Source of the DNA: Kribbella amoyensis
GTDB lineage: Bacteria; Actinomycetota; Actinomycetes; Propionibacteriales; Kribbellaceae
Assembly: GCF_007828865.1 (NCBI RefSeq)
Contig: NZ_VIVK01000001.1
Coordinates: forward strand, 2,108,001-2,172,000
Length of the DNA stretch: 64,000 nucleotides
Reading direction: 5' to 3'
The number at the start of each line of letters is the position of its first letter. The stretch's first letter is position 1. The position numbers and the translations under genes were made by a program. The notes beneath the pieces were generated by a model. The model saw only the letters and a program-made list of their open reading frames with translations. It was not told the DNA's origin and did not search any database. Below are positions 23,624-32,172 of the stretch, in pieces.

Positions 23624-24898
23624 GTGAGACGTGGTGCTGGACTGGTGGTGCTGGCGGCGGTCGTGGGACTGGTCGCGAGCGCCTGTGGCAACGGGGTGAT
23701 CGACAAGAGTACGGACGGCGTGCCGCCCGCGGAGGCGACCGGGACGTTGCGGGTACTGCTCCCGTCGTTCCCGACCAGTACCCGGGGACGCGAGGCGTTC
23801 GACAAGGTCGTCGAAGACTTCCACAAGGCCTATCCGAAGATGAAGGTCGAGCCGGACTTCGCGACGTACAACAACCTGAACGAGAAGATGTCGACGTCGA
23901 TCGCGGCCGGCATCCCGTACGACGTGATGGTGACCGGCGTCGGCTGGATCCAGCCGTTCGCGTCGAAGCGGATCTTCGCCGACCTCGGCGACTACGGGGT
24001 GACGCCCGAGCTGATCCGGGACAAGAGCACCCCCGGCCTGGTCGAGCCGGCCACCTACGACGGCAAGATCTACGCGTACCCGCTGATCGCCGACGCCCGC
24101 GCGGTCGCGTTGCGCAAGAGCGCGTTCCGCGAGGCCGGGCTGGACCCGGAGAAGCCGCCGACGTCGCTCGCCGAGATCAAGGTGGCGGCGGAGAAGCTGA
24201 CCAAGCGCGACGCCGAGGGCACCATCACCCGGAGCGGGTTCGACCTCGCGTCGGCGAGCGGGTTCCGGCAGTCCTACATCACCTTCCTGGCCTCGACGGG
24301 CACGCCGGTCTACGTCAACGGCGAGCCCAACTTCGACAACCAGAAAGGCCTGGAGACGCTGGAGTGGGTCAAGTCGATGATCAACAACGTCCAGCCGTAC
24401 GGCCAGGAGAACGCGGCCAAGCAGCCTCTCGTCTTCACTGGTGAGGCGGCGATGGGCATCGTGGGCGGCGCGGTCGACTGCTCCGACAAGGGCATCGGCC
24501 AGAAGAACTGCGACGACCTGAAGTTCTTCCGGTTCAACAGCGGGAAGGAGATCGAGTACCTGGGTGGTGACCTGGCCTCGATCGGTTCCCGCAGCCGGCA
24601 CAAGGACGCGGCCTGGTCGTTCATCGAGGCGATGACCAAGCCGACCACGCTGGACGCGATGGCCAAGCTGAACAAGAAGATCCCGGCGTACAAGGACGCG
24701 GTGAACTCGCCGCAGGCGCAGTCGAACCCGCTGAGCAAGTTCGTCGCCGAGGGTCTGCCGTACGCGGTCAACGAGAACAGCCCGCCGGCCAACTGGCTGG
24801 AGATGCGCGGCAACTTCGACATCCAGCTCACCCAGGCGGTCCTCGGTCAGAAGGATCCCGCCAAGGTACTGGCCAACCTGGCAGGACAGTCACGATGA
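23624..24898 (+). CDS. Sugar ABC transporter substrate-binding lipoprotein
   Basis: 424 residues from GTG 23624 with GAAGGAG 7 bp upstream. A lipoprotein signal ends at Cys21 (lipobox LVASAC). The rest is a family 1 extracellular solute-binding protein (TLRVLLPSFPTSTRG, YDVMVTGVGWIQPFA, GEAAMGIVGGAV), which captures mono- or oligosaccharides. Its stop overlaps the first permease (ATGA, 24895-24898). No ATPase gene follows, so the importer probably uses a shared MsiK-type ATPase, as is common in actinobacteria (inference). Confidence 0.9.
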   Translation: MRRGAGLVVLAAVVGLVASACGNGVIDKSTDGVPPAEATGTLRVLLPSFPTSTRGREAFDKVVEDFHKAYPKMKVEPDFATYNNLNEKMSTSIAAGIPYDVMVTGVGWIQPFASKRIFADLGDYGVTPELIRDKSTPGLVEPATYDGKIYAYPLIADARAVALRKSAFREAGLDPEKPPTSLAEIKVAAEKLTKRDAEGTITRSGFDLASASGFRQSYITFLASTGTPVYVNGEPNFDNQKGLETLEWVKSMINNVQPYGQENAAKQPLVFTGEAAMGIVGGAVDCSDKGIGQKNCDDLKFFRFNSGKEIEYLGGDLASIGSRSRHKDAAWSFIEAMTKPTTLDAMAKLNKKIPAYKDAVNSPQAQSNPLSKFVAEGLPYAVNENSPPANWLEMRGNFDIQLTQAVLGQKDPAKVLANLAGQSR

Positions 24899-25839
24899 GC
24901 GCCACCCTGGAACACCCCACCAGCAGGGTCACCGAGCCGCGCAAGGTCGCGCCCGCCAAGGACGGCCGCAAGCTGATCCGCAGTCAGGTCCGGACCGGCT
25001 GGCTGCTGCTGTCCCCGGCGTTGCTGCACTCCGCGATCTTCATCGTCGTCCCGGTGATCGCGGTGCTCGCCCTCAGCCTCACCGACTACAGCTTCGGTGA
25101 CTCCTGGAGCTGGGTCGGGTTCGGCAACTACTCCGAACTCTTCCGCGACGTCGACTTCCAGGCGTCGCTGGTGAACACGGTCCTGTACGCGATCGTGGTG
25201 ATCCCGCTGTCGATGGCGATCTCGCTGGCGATCGCGATCGGGCTGAACCAGAAGATCCGCGCGATCGGCTTCTTCCGGACCGCGTTCTACATCCCTACGG
25301 TGACCGCGACGGTCGCGATCGCCACCATCTGGCTGTGGATCTACAACCCGGGCTCGGGTCTGGCGAACGGGTTCCTCGGCCTGTTCGGGTTCGCGCCGAA
25401 CCAGTGGCTGGCCGAGCCGGGGACCGCGCTGCCGTCGTTGATGGTGGTCGGGATCTGGCAGGGCCTTGGGACCAAGATCATCATCTACCTGGCCGCGTTG
25501 CAGGGCGTCTCCCGGGATCTGCTGGAGTCGGCGGACCTGGACGGTGCGAACCGGTGGCAGAAGTTCCGCAACGTCACCTGGCCGGCGCTGGGCCCGGTCC
25601 AGTTCTTCGTCCTGATCACCTCGATCGTCGGCACGTTCCAGGTGTTCGACCTGGTCTACGTGATGACCCGGGGCGGCCCCGGGACCGAGACCCGCGTGCT
25701 GGTGCTGGACATCTACCAGAACGCTTTCCAGGACCTCAAACTCGGCTACGCGTCCGCCGAGACCGTGATCATGATGATCCTGATCGCGCTCTTCATCGGC
25801 GTCGGGCGCCTGCTCCAGAAGGCGGATGTCAATGACTAG
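24895..25839 (+). CDS. Sugar ABC transporter permease (MalF/UgpA type)
   Basis: 314 residues with a 40-residue cytosolic start and six membrane helices (SPALLHSAIFIVVPVIAVLAL first). The EAA loop that contacts the ATPase reads DLLESADLDGANRWQKFRNV near 205-225. It overlaps the binding protein upstream by 4 bp and the second permease downstream by 14 bp, so it is the middle gene of one operon. Confidence 0.92.
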   Translation: MSATLEHPTSRVTEPRKVAPAKDGRKLIRSQVRTGWLLLSPALLHSAIFIVVPVIAVLALSLTDYSFGDSWSWVGFGNYSELFRDVDFQASLVNTVLYAIVVIPLSMAISLAIAIGLNQKIRAIGFFRTAFYIPTVTATVAIATIWLWIYNPGSGLANGFLGLFGFAPNQWLAEPGTALPSLMVVGIWQGLGTKIIIYLAALQGVSRDLLESADLDGANRWQKFRNVTWPALGPVQFFVLITSIVGTFQVFDLVYVMTRGGPGTETRVLVLDIYQNAFQDLKLGYASAETVIMMILIALFIGVGRLLQKADVND

Positions 25840-26731
25840 CGCAACGGTGCCCGCGGTCTCCGCCGGCAAGCCCTCGATCCGCCCGGGCCGGGTGGTGCTG
25901 TACGTGGTGCTGACGATCGGCGCGCTGCTGATGATCACGCCGTTCGTGTGGATGGTGCTGACCGCGTTCAAGAGCGACCTGGAGATCATGAAGTTCTCCT
26001 GGCTGCCCGGCGAACTGCGCTGGCGCAACTTCGTCGAGGCGATGCAGACGGCGCCGTTCCTGCGGTACTTCCGGAACAGCCTGATCATCGCCGTCGGTGA
26101 GACGGCGTTCACGCTGGCGGTCTGCACGACCGCGGGGTACGCGCTGGCGAAGCTGCCGATCCGCGGTTCGAAGGCGCTGCTCAGCTACTTCATCCTGCTG
26201 CTGCTGGTGCCGTTCCAGATCATCCTGGTGCCGCTGTTCCTGATCGTGAAGTCGATCCCGCTGTTCGGCGGCAACAACATCCTCGGCCAGGGCGGCATCG
26301 GCTGGCTGAACTCGTGGTGGGGCCTGATCATCCCGCTCGGCGCGGCCCCGCTGTTCACCTTCCTGGCCCGGCAGTTCTACGTGTCGATCCCGAGCGAGCT
26401 GGCCCAGGCGGCCCGGGTCGACGGGCTCGGCGAGTTCGGCATCTTCTGGCGGATCATGACGCCGCTGGTGAAGCCCGCCCTGATCACCATCTGCGTGTTC
26501 CAGATCGAGGCGGCCTGGAACGGGTTCCTCTGGCCACTGATGATCACCACGTCGGACTCGATGCGGCCACTCCAGCTGGGCCTGGCGATCTTCGCGCAGA
26601 ACCCGGCGGAGGTGCAGTGGCCGTACCTGATGGCCGGGACGGCGCTCGCGACGCTGCCGATGATCGTGATGTTCGTGTTCGCCCAGAAGCGGTTCGTCGA
26701 GGGCATGGCGAACGTGGGCATCAAGGGCTGA
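25826..26731 (+). CDS. Sugar ABC transporter permease (MalG/UgpE type)
   Basis: 301 residues from ATG 25826 (ATG 25832 is also possible), overlapping the preceding gene. Six helices; the EAA loop reads SELAQAARVDGLGEFGIFWR near 190-210, and the end QKRFVEGMANVGIKG is typical of MalG-type partners. It completes a binding-protein/two-permease importer without an ATPase. A strong terminator follows 18 bp after the stop. Confidence 0.92.
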   Translation: MSMTSATVPAVSAGKPSIRPGRVVLYVVLTIGALLMITPFVWMVLTAFKSDLEIMKFSWLPGELRWRNFVEAMQTAPFLRYFRNSLIIAVGETAFTLAVCTTAGYALAKLPIRGSKALLSYFILLLLVPFQIILVPLFLIVKSIPLFGGNNILGQGGIGWLNSWWGLIIPLGAAPLFTFLARQFYVSIPSELAQAARVDGLGEFGIFWRIMTPLVKPALITICVFQIEAAWNGFLWPLMITTSDSMRPLQLGLAIFAQNPAEVQWPYLMAGTALATLPMIVMFVFAQKRFVEGMANVGIKG

Positions 26732-26748
26732 CGACCCCGGACAAGGAG

Positions 26749-26787
26749 AAGAGCCGGCGTCGGCCACCTGGGCCGACGTCGGCTCTT
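26749..26787 (+). terminator. Terminator of the sugar ABC operon
   Basis: A 17-bp stem, AAGAGCCGGCGTCGGCC at 26749-26765 and its complement at 26771-26787, with one G-T wobble and a 5-base loop. Confidence 0.9.
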
Positions 26788-27125
26788 GCTGTGCGTCCCA
26801 CCGCCCCGTGGGACGCACTGTCCCCCCTTGTCGGGTCCCCTTCGCAGGTACTCACCCCGCCCCGGGTGAGCACCTGCAGGGGCCCCTCCACGTTCGGTGG
26901 TCCCGAAGAAACACCGGAGCGTCCACCAAGCCCCCCAGCCAGGCCGCTCGTTCCATTTATCGTCACAAGGTGAAGTGCGTTACAGCTTTCCTCAATATTT
27001 TTCGCCACACCCCCGCAGGATTTCTGTCAGAACCTTGCTATTGCCGCAAGTTTGTGACCGGCCGAACTCACGCGCTCACCTTTCGTGACTTTTGGGCCGG
27101 CGATCTCTGGGGAACTCAGGCAGTC
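26788..27125. other. Intergenic region with two more hairpins and an AT-rich stretch
   Basis: GTGCGTCCCA at 26791-26800 pairs with its complement at 26809-26818. CAGGT-A-CTCACCC (26845-26857) pairs with GGGTGAG-C-ACCTG (26864-26876). With the operon terminator they form three hairpins in 130 bp. From about 26950 to 27060 the DNA is AT-richer and probably holds the promoter of the next gene. No gene or known RNA family is seen. Confidence 0.7.
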
Positions 27126-27938
27126 ATGCGCCAACGAGTGCTCACGCTGAACGTCCAGAGCGACACAGGCGGCCGGGAAAGGAGCGCGGCGATCAACGCC
27201 GAACTGCGCCGGCTGGCTCCGGACGTCGTCGCCCTTCAGGAAGTCCGGTATCCGATCGACGGATGGAACCAGCTCGCCGAGATCCTCGCCGGCACCGGTC
27301 TGGCCCACGCGACTCACCAGGCCGACGTCCTCCCCGGCCTGCCGGACCACTTCGCCCACGACGGGACGGCGATCGCGACCCGTCGGCCCCATCGCGTGGC
27401 CGATGTCCGGGAGTCCACCGAGGACCCGCACTGGTGGACGCTCGCCGTCGCGGTGGAGCTGCCGGGCTTCGGCGACCAACTAGTGATCACCCCGACGACC
27501 CCATGGCGCCTCGACCACGCGGCCGCCCGCGAACGCCAACTGCTCGACCTGACCGAGCTCGACGCGCGCCACCGGACCGACGTCCCCTCCTTGATCGCCG
27601 GCGATCTGAACGCCGCTCCGGACTCGGCGGGGATCAGGTACCTCTGCGGCCTGCAGTCACTGCACGGCCGCAGTGCGCATTACGTCGACGCCTGGACGAC
27701 CGCGGACCGCGGACCCGGTCACACCTGGACGACCGGCAACCCCTTGGGTGCCGCCGAGATCCGCAAGCTCCTCGGCCAGTCGATCCACCACCGCCGGATC
27801 GACTACATCTTCACCGGCTCGTCCCACACCCATGCCATCCGCGCAGAAGTCACCAACGCCAGTCTCGTCGGTACCGACCCGCCCCAGCTCAGCGACCACT
27901 ACGGCGTCGTCGCCGATCTGGAGCTCTACCGCAGGTAG
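27126..27938 (+). CDS. Endonuclease/exonuclease/phosphatase-family protein
   Basis: 270 residues from ATG 27126; the longer open frame upstream crosses the AT-rich promoter zone and has no homology. Motifs of the DNase I-like fold are in order: LTLNVQSD, VALQEVR (metal Glu near 40), AGDLNAAPDS (Asp/Asn near 160) and LSDHYGVVADL (catalytic Asp-His near the end). No signal peptide is present. The superfamily hydrolyses phosphodiesters or phosphomonoesters (nucleic acids, lipids, sugars), so the substrate is open. The 3' end overlaps the convergent TetR gene by 13 bp. Confidence 0.8.
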   Translation: MRQRVLTLNVQSDTGGRERSAAINAELRRLAPDVVALQEVRYPIDGWNQLAEILAGTGLAHATHQADVLPGLPDHFAHDGTAIATRRPHRVADVRESTEDPHWWTLAVAVELPGFGDQLVITPTTPWRLDHAAARERQLLDLTELDARHRTDVPSLIAGDLNAAPDSAGIRYLCGLQSLHGRSAHYVDAWTTADRGPGHTWTTGNPLGAAEIRKLLGQSIHHRRIDYIFTGSSHTHAIRAEVTNASLVGTDPPQLSDHYGVVADLELYRR

Positions 27939-28540
27939 GCGCGGACTGCTCGGTCGGCGAGGACAGCTGGATCGCCGCCCCCAAAGGTGAGCTCGAGGGA
28001 ACGGGTGGCGCGGAGTACGGCGACGCCGTGCAGGTTCGTCCACAGGCCGAGGGCGCGTTCGCGAGTGTCGTCGGTGTCGGGGGCGGCGGTCCCGATCAGC
28101 GTTGCGATCGACTCCAGCAAGGGGAGCGACGTCCGGCGTAGGTTGCCACCCGCACCCTCGAGCAGGTCGTGGCGGAAGATCAGCTCGAACATCGCCGGCC
28201 GCTCCGCCGCGAACGCCAAGTAGCGCCGGGCCAACTCGACCAACCTCGCCTCGGCCGCCTGGTCTGTCCCGGTCCTGTGCCCGGCCTTGGCCGGGCGCGG
28301 CGCTTCGGATCCGGGCGGTGCCTCGATCGGGGCGGCGAGGCGCTCGGCGAGATCCGCGAGCCCGGTCGCGGCAATCGCGGCCAGCAACGCGTTGTGGGTC
28401 GGGAAGTACCGGCGCGGGGCGCCGTGCGAGACGCCGGCGCGGCGCGTGATGGCGCGCAGACTCAGGTCCGCGGGGCCGGTCTCCTCGAGGAGTTCTACGC
28501 CGGCCTGGACGAGGCGATCACGCAACGGTGCGGCTTCCAC
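27926..28540 (-). CDS. TetR-family regulator
   Basis: 204 residues. The N-terminal domain has the TetR pattern: RDRLVQAGVELLEETGPADL, then RAITRRAGVSHGAPRRYFPTHNALLAAIA. The C-terminal part matches the WHG/TetR_C_33-type ligand domain (ARRYLAFAAERPAMFELIFR). It is divergent from the Ddn-hemerythrin gene at 28784 across 243 bp. That region contains palindromes (for example GTGGGCA at 28743-28749 with TGCCCAC at 28758-28764) that may be its operator. Control of that gene is inference. Confidence 0.85.
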   Translation of the reverse strand: MEAAPLRDRLVQAGVELLEETGPADLSLRAITRRAGVSHGAPRRYFPTHNALLAAIAATGLADLAERLAAPIEAPPGSEAPRPAKAGHRTGTDQAAEARLVELARRYLAFAAERPAMFELIFRHDLLEGAGGNLRRTSLPLLESIATLIGTAAPDTDDTRERALGLWTNLHGVAVLRATRSLELTFGGGDPAVLADRAVRAYLR

Positions 28541-28783
28541 GCGGATATTCTCTCCGACCTGGCCTCGCAGTCACGTAGGATCGCGGTGTGACTGCCGGGT
28601 CGGCCTCGAGCCAAGGACGAGTTGGGTTCCCGGCTGCGCGCTGAGCGCGGCGTGGGCCGCTCGGGGCCCTCCTTTCTCCCCGGGCTTCTTTCTTCGGTAC
28701 TGCCGTCGTAGCTGCGACGGATCCTTTATCCCGCGTTTCCGCGTGGGCACTTCGTGCTGCCCACCGTGCACAGAAAGCAGCGA

Positions 28784-29602
28784 ATGCTGAACGATTTCAC
28801 CCAGCAGATCATCCAGGAGTTCCGCGCCAACCAGGGCGAGGTCGGCGGACCGTTCGCCGGTGCCCGGCTGCTCCTGCTCACCACCGTCGGCGCCCGCTCC
28901 GGGCAGCCGCACACGACCGTCCTCGGCTACTACCCGGACAAGGACGGCCGCGTACTCGTCGTCGGTTCGGCCGGCGGCGGCCCGAAGCACCCCGACTGGT
29001 ACCACAACCTCCTCGCCACGCCCCGCGTCACCGTCGAGACCGGCACCTTCACGTACGAGGCGGACGCCGCCGTCCTCGAGGGTGCCGAGCGGGACGAGAT
29101 CTTCGCCCGCCTGGTCGAGGCGGACGCCGGCTGGGGCGAGTACCAGGCCAGGACGACCCGCACGATTCCCGTGGTCGCGCTGAGCCAGATCGATCCCGGC
29201 TCACCGCGCGGAGGCTCGTTCGCCGAGACCCTGCTGATGATCCACGGCCTCTTCCGCCGCGAACTGACCGTGATCGGCAAAGAACTCGCCGCCGCCGGAC
29301 CCAAGCTCGGTGCTCAGCTGAAGATCAACTGCCTGACCCTGTGTCAGGGCCTGCACTACCACCACACGGGCGAAAGCATCGGCCTCTTCCCGGCCCTCCT
29401 CGAAGCCCACCCGGACCTGGCCCCGACCATCGCCGAACTCCAGTCCGAGCACGACAAGATCGCCGTCGTGCTCGAAGAACTCCAGCACCTCGTCGGTACG
29501 CCGGCACCCCCGGCCGAGGTACTGCCCAAGGTCGACCGCCTGATCGCAGACCTGAACGACCACCTCGATCACGAGGAGGCGAAGCTCATTCCGTTGCTGT
29601 GA
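28784..29602 (+). CDS. Ddn-like F420 reductase fused to a hemerythrin domain
   Basis: 272 residues. The first 135 are a deazaflavin-dependent nitroreductase/quinone reductase (Ddn, DUF385) domain: LLLLTTVGARSGQPHTTVLG, then HPDWYHNLLATPRVTVETGT. After a linker, residues 150-272 are a hemerythrin/HHE helical bundle with LHYHHTGESIGLFPAL, SEHDKIAV and DHLDHEEAKLIPLL, which supply the di-iron His and Glu ligands. The fusion links F420H2-dependent reduction to an O2/redox-sensing di-iron bundle. The start ATG 28784 lacks a strong ribosome-binding site. Confidence 0.88.
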   Translation: MLNDFTQQIIQEFRANQGEVGGPFAGARLLLLTTVGARSGQPHTTVLGYYPDKDGRVLVVGSAGGGPKHPDWYHNLLATPRVTVETGTFTYEADAAVLEGAERDEIFARLVEADAGWGEYQARTTRTIPVVALSQIDPGSPRGGSFAETLLMIHGLFRRELTVIGKELAAAGPKLGAQLKINCLTLCQGLHYHHTGESIGLFPALLEAHPDLAPTIAELQSEHDKIAVVLEELQHLVGTPAPPAEVLPKVDRLIADLNDHLDHEEAKLIPLL

Positions 29603-29606
29603 GGAG

Positions 29607-29798
29607 TCAGGACAGCTGGTGGGGTGAGCGGCCGTGTTCGTGCTCCCAGCGGAGTCGGTCTGTACCGAAGCCGGCTGCGTGGGCACCATCGTGGCCGCTC
29701 GGCCGGCGGCAGAGGTAGTACGGGGAATAGAGGTCGCGGCAGGAGTCGCGGTATGTGGTGTAAGCGAACTCGAGGTCTAACTGGGTGTCGTTGCTCAT
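29607..29798 (-). CDS. Small protein with C-x(n)-GHxGxH motif
   Basis: 63 residues from ATG 29798 (76 from ATG 29837). It has an acidic/aromatic start (TQLDLEFAYTTYRDSC) and then YYLCRRPSGHDGAHAAGFG. A Cys followed by GHxGxHxAGFG is seen in many short actinobacterial and phage proteins and could bind metal; the two upstream Cys add to this. Function unknown. It converges on the Ddn-hemerythrin gene with a 4-bp gap. Confidence 0.6.
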   Translation of the reverse strand: MSNDTQLDLEFAYTTYRDSCRDLYSPYYLCRRPSGHDGAHAAGFGTDRLRWEHEHGRSPHQLS

Positions 29799-29890
29799 GG
29801 GCGTTGCTCTCTGGGTGATGAACCCCCCAAGGGACATTCGATGCTACGCCCGCTGCCGGATCGCGGTACGGATGCGTCCGGACAGAGAGA

Positions 29891-29916
29891 CGGGAGCAGG
29901 ATCACCCCTGCTCCCG
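29891..29916 (-). terminator. Terminator of fdhA
   Basis: CGGGAGCAGG at 29891-29900 and its perfect complement at 29907-29916 with a 6-base loop, 13 bp beyond the - strand stop. Confidence 0.85.
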
Positions 29917-29928
29917 ACTCGCCGTTGA

Positions 29929-31143
29929 CTACTTGATCATTCCGTGCGGATCCAGGACGTACTTGCGGGCCGCGCCCTTGTCGAAGTCCGCGTAGCCCTG
30001 TGGTGCCTGGTCGAGTGGGATGACCGTGGCGTTCACGTTCTTCGCGATCTGGGTGCGGTCGTGCAGGATCGCCTCCATCAGCGCCCGGTTGTACCGCATC
30101 ACCGGGCACTGGCCGGTGGTGAACGCCAGCGACTTCGCCCAGCCGAGGCCGAGCCGGATCGACAGCGAACCGACCTTCGCCGCCTCGTCACTCGCGCCCG
30201 GGTCCCCGGTCACGTAGAGCCCCGGGATACCGACCGCGCCACCGGCCCGGGTGACGTCCATGACCGTGTTCAGCACCGTCGCCGGCCGCTCGGTCCCGGC
30301 CTCGCCACCGTGCCCGTGCGCCTCGAACCCGACCGCGTCCACGGCGCAGTCGACCTCCGGCCGGCCGAGGATGCGTTCGATCTGGTCCCGCGGGTCGCCC
30401 GTGGAGACGTCGATGGTCTCGCAGCCGAAGCTCTTGGCCTGGTCCAGCCGCTCCTTCTGCAGATCGGCGATCATGACGACGGAGGCGCCGAGCAGGAAGG
30501 CCGACGTGGCCGCGGCCAGTCCGACCGGTCCCGCGCCGGCGATGTACACCGACGACCCGGTGCCCACACCCGCCGTGACGCAGCCGTGGTACCCGGTGGG
30601 GAAGATGTCGGACAGCATCGTCAGGTCGCGGATCTTGGCCATCGCCTGGTCCTTGTCCGGGAACTTCAGCAGGTTCCAGTCCGCGTACGGCACCAACGCG
30701 TACTCCGCCTGCCCGCCGACCCAGCCACCCATGTCGACGTACCCGTACGCCGAGCCCGGCCGGTCCGGGTTCACGTTCAGGCAGACTCCGGTCTTGCCCT
30801 CCTTGCAGTTCCGGCACCGCCCGCAGGCGATGTTGAACGGGACCGAGACGAGGTCGCCGACCTTGATGAACTCGACGTCCGGCCCGGTCTCGATCACCTC
30901 GCCGGTGATCTCGTGGCCCAGTGCGAGACCCGCGGGCGCCGTGGTCCGGCCGCGGACCATGTGCTGGTCACTCCCGCAGATGTTGCTGGCGACGACCTTG
31001 AGAATCGCGCCGTGCGGGACCTTGCGGCCCACGTTCGCGGGGTTGACTCCCGGTCCGTCCTTCAGTTCGAGCGTCGGGTAGTCGACGGACTCGACCGTGA
31101 CCTCACCCGGACCCTGGTAAATAACCGCCTTGTTGCCTGGCAC
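29929..31143 (-). CDS. fdhA: Glutathione-independent formaldehyde dehydrogenase
   Basis: 404 residues from GTG 31143, with GAGAGGAG 9 bp upstream. It is a zinc alcohol dehydrogenase-superfamily enzyme of the glutathione-independent type. The catalytic zinc site lies in SNICGSDQHMVRGR, the structural zinc in CGRCRNCKEGKTGVC, and the NAD site in VYIAGAGPVGLAAATSAFLLG. The length and the VNPDRPGSAYGYVDMGGW insertion fit the Pseudomonas putida FdhA type, which oxidises formaldehyde (or dismutates it) with bound NAD. It stands alone, with a long structured 5' region. Confidence 0.92.
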   Translation of the reverse strand: MPGNKAVIYQGPGEVTVESVDYPTLELKDGPGVNPANVGRKVPHGAILKVVASNICGSDQHMVRGRTTAPAGLALGHEITGEVIETGPDVEFIKVGDLVSVPFNIACGRCRNCKEGKTGVCLNVNPDRPGSAYGYVDMGGWVGGQAEYALVPYADWNLLKFPDKDQAMAKIRDLTMLSDIFPTGYHGCVTAGVGTGSSVYIAGAGPVGLAAATSAFLLGASVVMIADLQKERLDQAKSFGCETIDVSTGDPRDQIERILGRPEVDCAVDAVGFEAHGHGGEAGTERPATVLNTVMDVTRAGGAVGIPGLYVTGDPGASDEAAKVGSLSIRLGLGWAKSLAFTTGQCPVMRYNRALMEAILHDRTQIAKNVNATVIPLDQAPQGYADFDKGAARKYVLDPHGMIK

Positions 31144-31440
31144 GACTGCTAGCTCCTCTCCGAGAGGCTCCGTCGTCCCGACGGAGCCCGAGCAAGTGAT
31201 GTCAAACCGCGGTGACCGCCGATAGGCAGACCAGAGGCATCACCAGCTCACGAACCAGCGGAAGACAGTCCGGACCGGGCCGGCCGGAATGCCGGACCCG
31301 AAAGGCCACGCGCCGAGGCGGAAGCGGCGCGGTCATCGCTGCTCCAAAGCCCCCCGGCGTCCGTCACCGAGCCACGCGAAGAGGCGTGACCGACAAAGAG
31401 CGACGGGATCCCTGCCGACGCTAGCCCGGCACGCGAGGCC
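31144..31440 (-). promoter_or_regulatory. Structured 5' region of fdhA
   Basis: A perfect 10-bp hairpin, GGCTCCGTCG at 31166-31175 and CGACGGAGCC at 31179-31188 with a 3-base loop, ends 23 bp from the fdhA start, just upstream of its ribosome-binding site. About 250 bp further upstream is rich in GC stems. I compared it mentally with SAM, cobalamin, TPP and guanidine riboswitch cores and saw no match. The rest, to the VOC gene at 31604, holds the divergent promoter. No gene is supported. Confidence 0.5.
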
Positions 31441-31603
31441 AGTCAACGGCCCCGAAAACCCCTGCAAACCAGGGCTGTCCGGCAATCGAAGTCAGGTTCA
31501 CGGAAGTCGTGGCGTTCCGGGTGTCGAGTCCGTGGCGCCGGCTTCGTCCTAGGTACAACGGTGGCCACGGCAGGCCGCGAAACGAAGAGGGAGAACCGTC
31601 ATC

Positions 31604-32044
31604 ATGACGATCAAGCGGATGGACAACGTCGGCATCGTGGTCGAGGACCTCACGGCCGCGGTCGCGTTCTTCGAGGAACTCGGTCTCGAACTGGAGGGCC
31701 AGGCGCAGGTCGCGGGCCCGGTGGCGGACCAGACCACCGGACTCGACGGCGTCCGCTGCGACATCGCGATGCTGCGAACCCCCGATGGTCACAGCCGCCT
31801 CGAACTGGCGAAGTACGTCACCCCGGCGGCGATCGCCCCGGTCCCGGAGAATCAGCCGCACAACACAGTGGGTATGCACCGCGTCATGTTCGCCGTCGAC
31901 GACATCGAGAACGTAGTCACCCGCCTACGCACCCACGGCGCCGAGCTGGTCGGCAGTATCGCCCAGTACGAGGACACCTACCGCCTTTGCTACGTCCGCG
32001 GCCCCGGCGGCATCATCGTCGGCCTCGCCGAACAACTCACCTGA
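31604..32044 (+). CDS. VOC-superfamily (glyoxalase-like) protein
   Basis: 146 residues with two beta-alpha-beta-beta-beta modules: MDNVGIVVEDLTAAVAFFEELG, then MHRVMFAVDDIENVVTRLRTHG. It has metal-ligand-like residues (Glu in RLELAKY, His in GMHRV, a late Glu in VGLAEQ). ATG 31604 has AGGGAG upstream. VOC proteins include glyoxalases, dioxygenases and resistance proteins; the substrate cannot be told. It is divergent from fdhA across 460 bp. Confidence 0.85.
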   Translation: MTIKRMDNVGIVVEDLTAAVAFFEELGLELEGQAQVAGPVADQTTGLDGVRCDIAMLRTPDGHSRLELAKYVTPAAIAPVPENQPHNTVGMHRVMFAVDDIENVVTRLRTHGAELVGSIAQYEDTYRLCYVRGPGGIIVGLAEQLT

Positions 32045-32172
32045 ACCCCAGCCTGGTTACTCAGCGAACAGGTCAGCATCACGTATCCGTAATTACCTGT
32101 GCTGACAGGCATTCCCAACCTGCGGTGTACGGGTCTGGTACGGGCAGAGGTTTGGCGGGGGTGGCTCGTAGC

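Noticed and set aside
26790..27125. N-terminal extension of the exo/endonuclease-phosphatase gene from 26808
   Set aside because: The added residues have no family match, cross two hairpins and an AT-rich promoter-like stretch, and ATG 27126 starts exactly at the first beta strand.
31144..31440. Known riboswitch (SAM, cobalamin, TPP or guanidine class)
   Set aside because: None of the conserved core motifs is present in the order required; only generic stems are seen.
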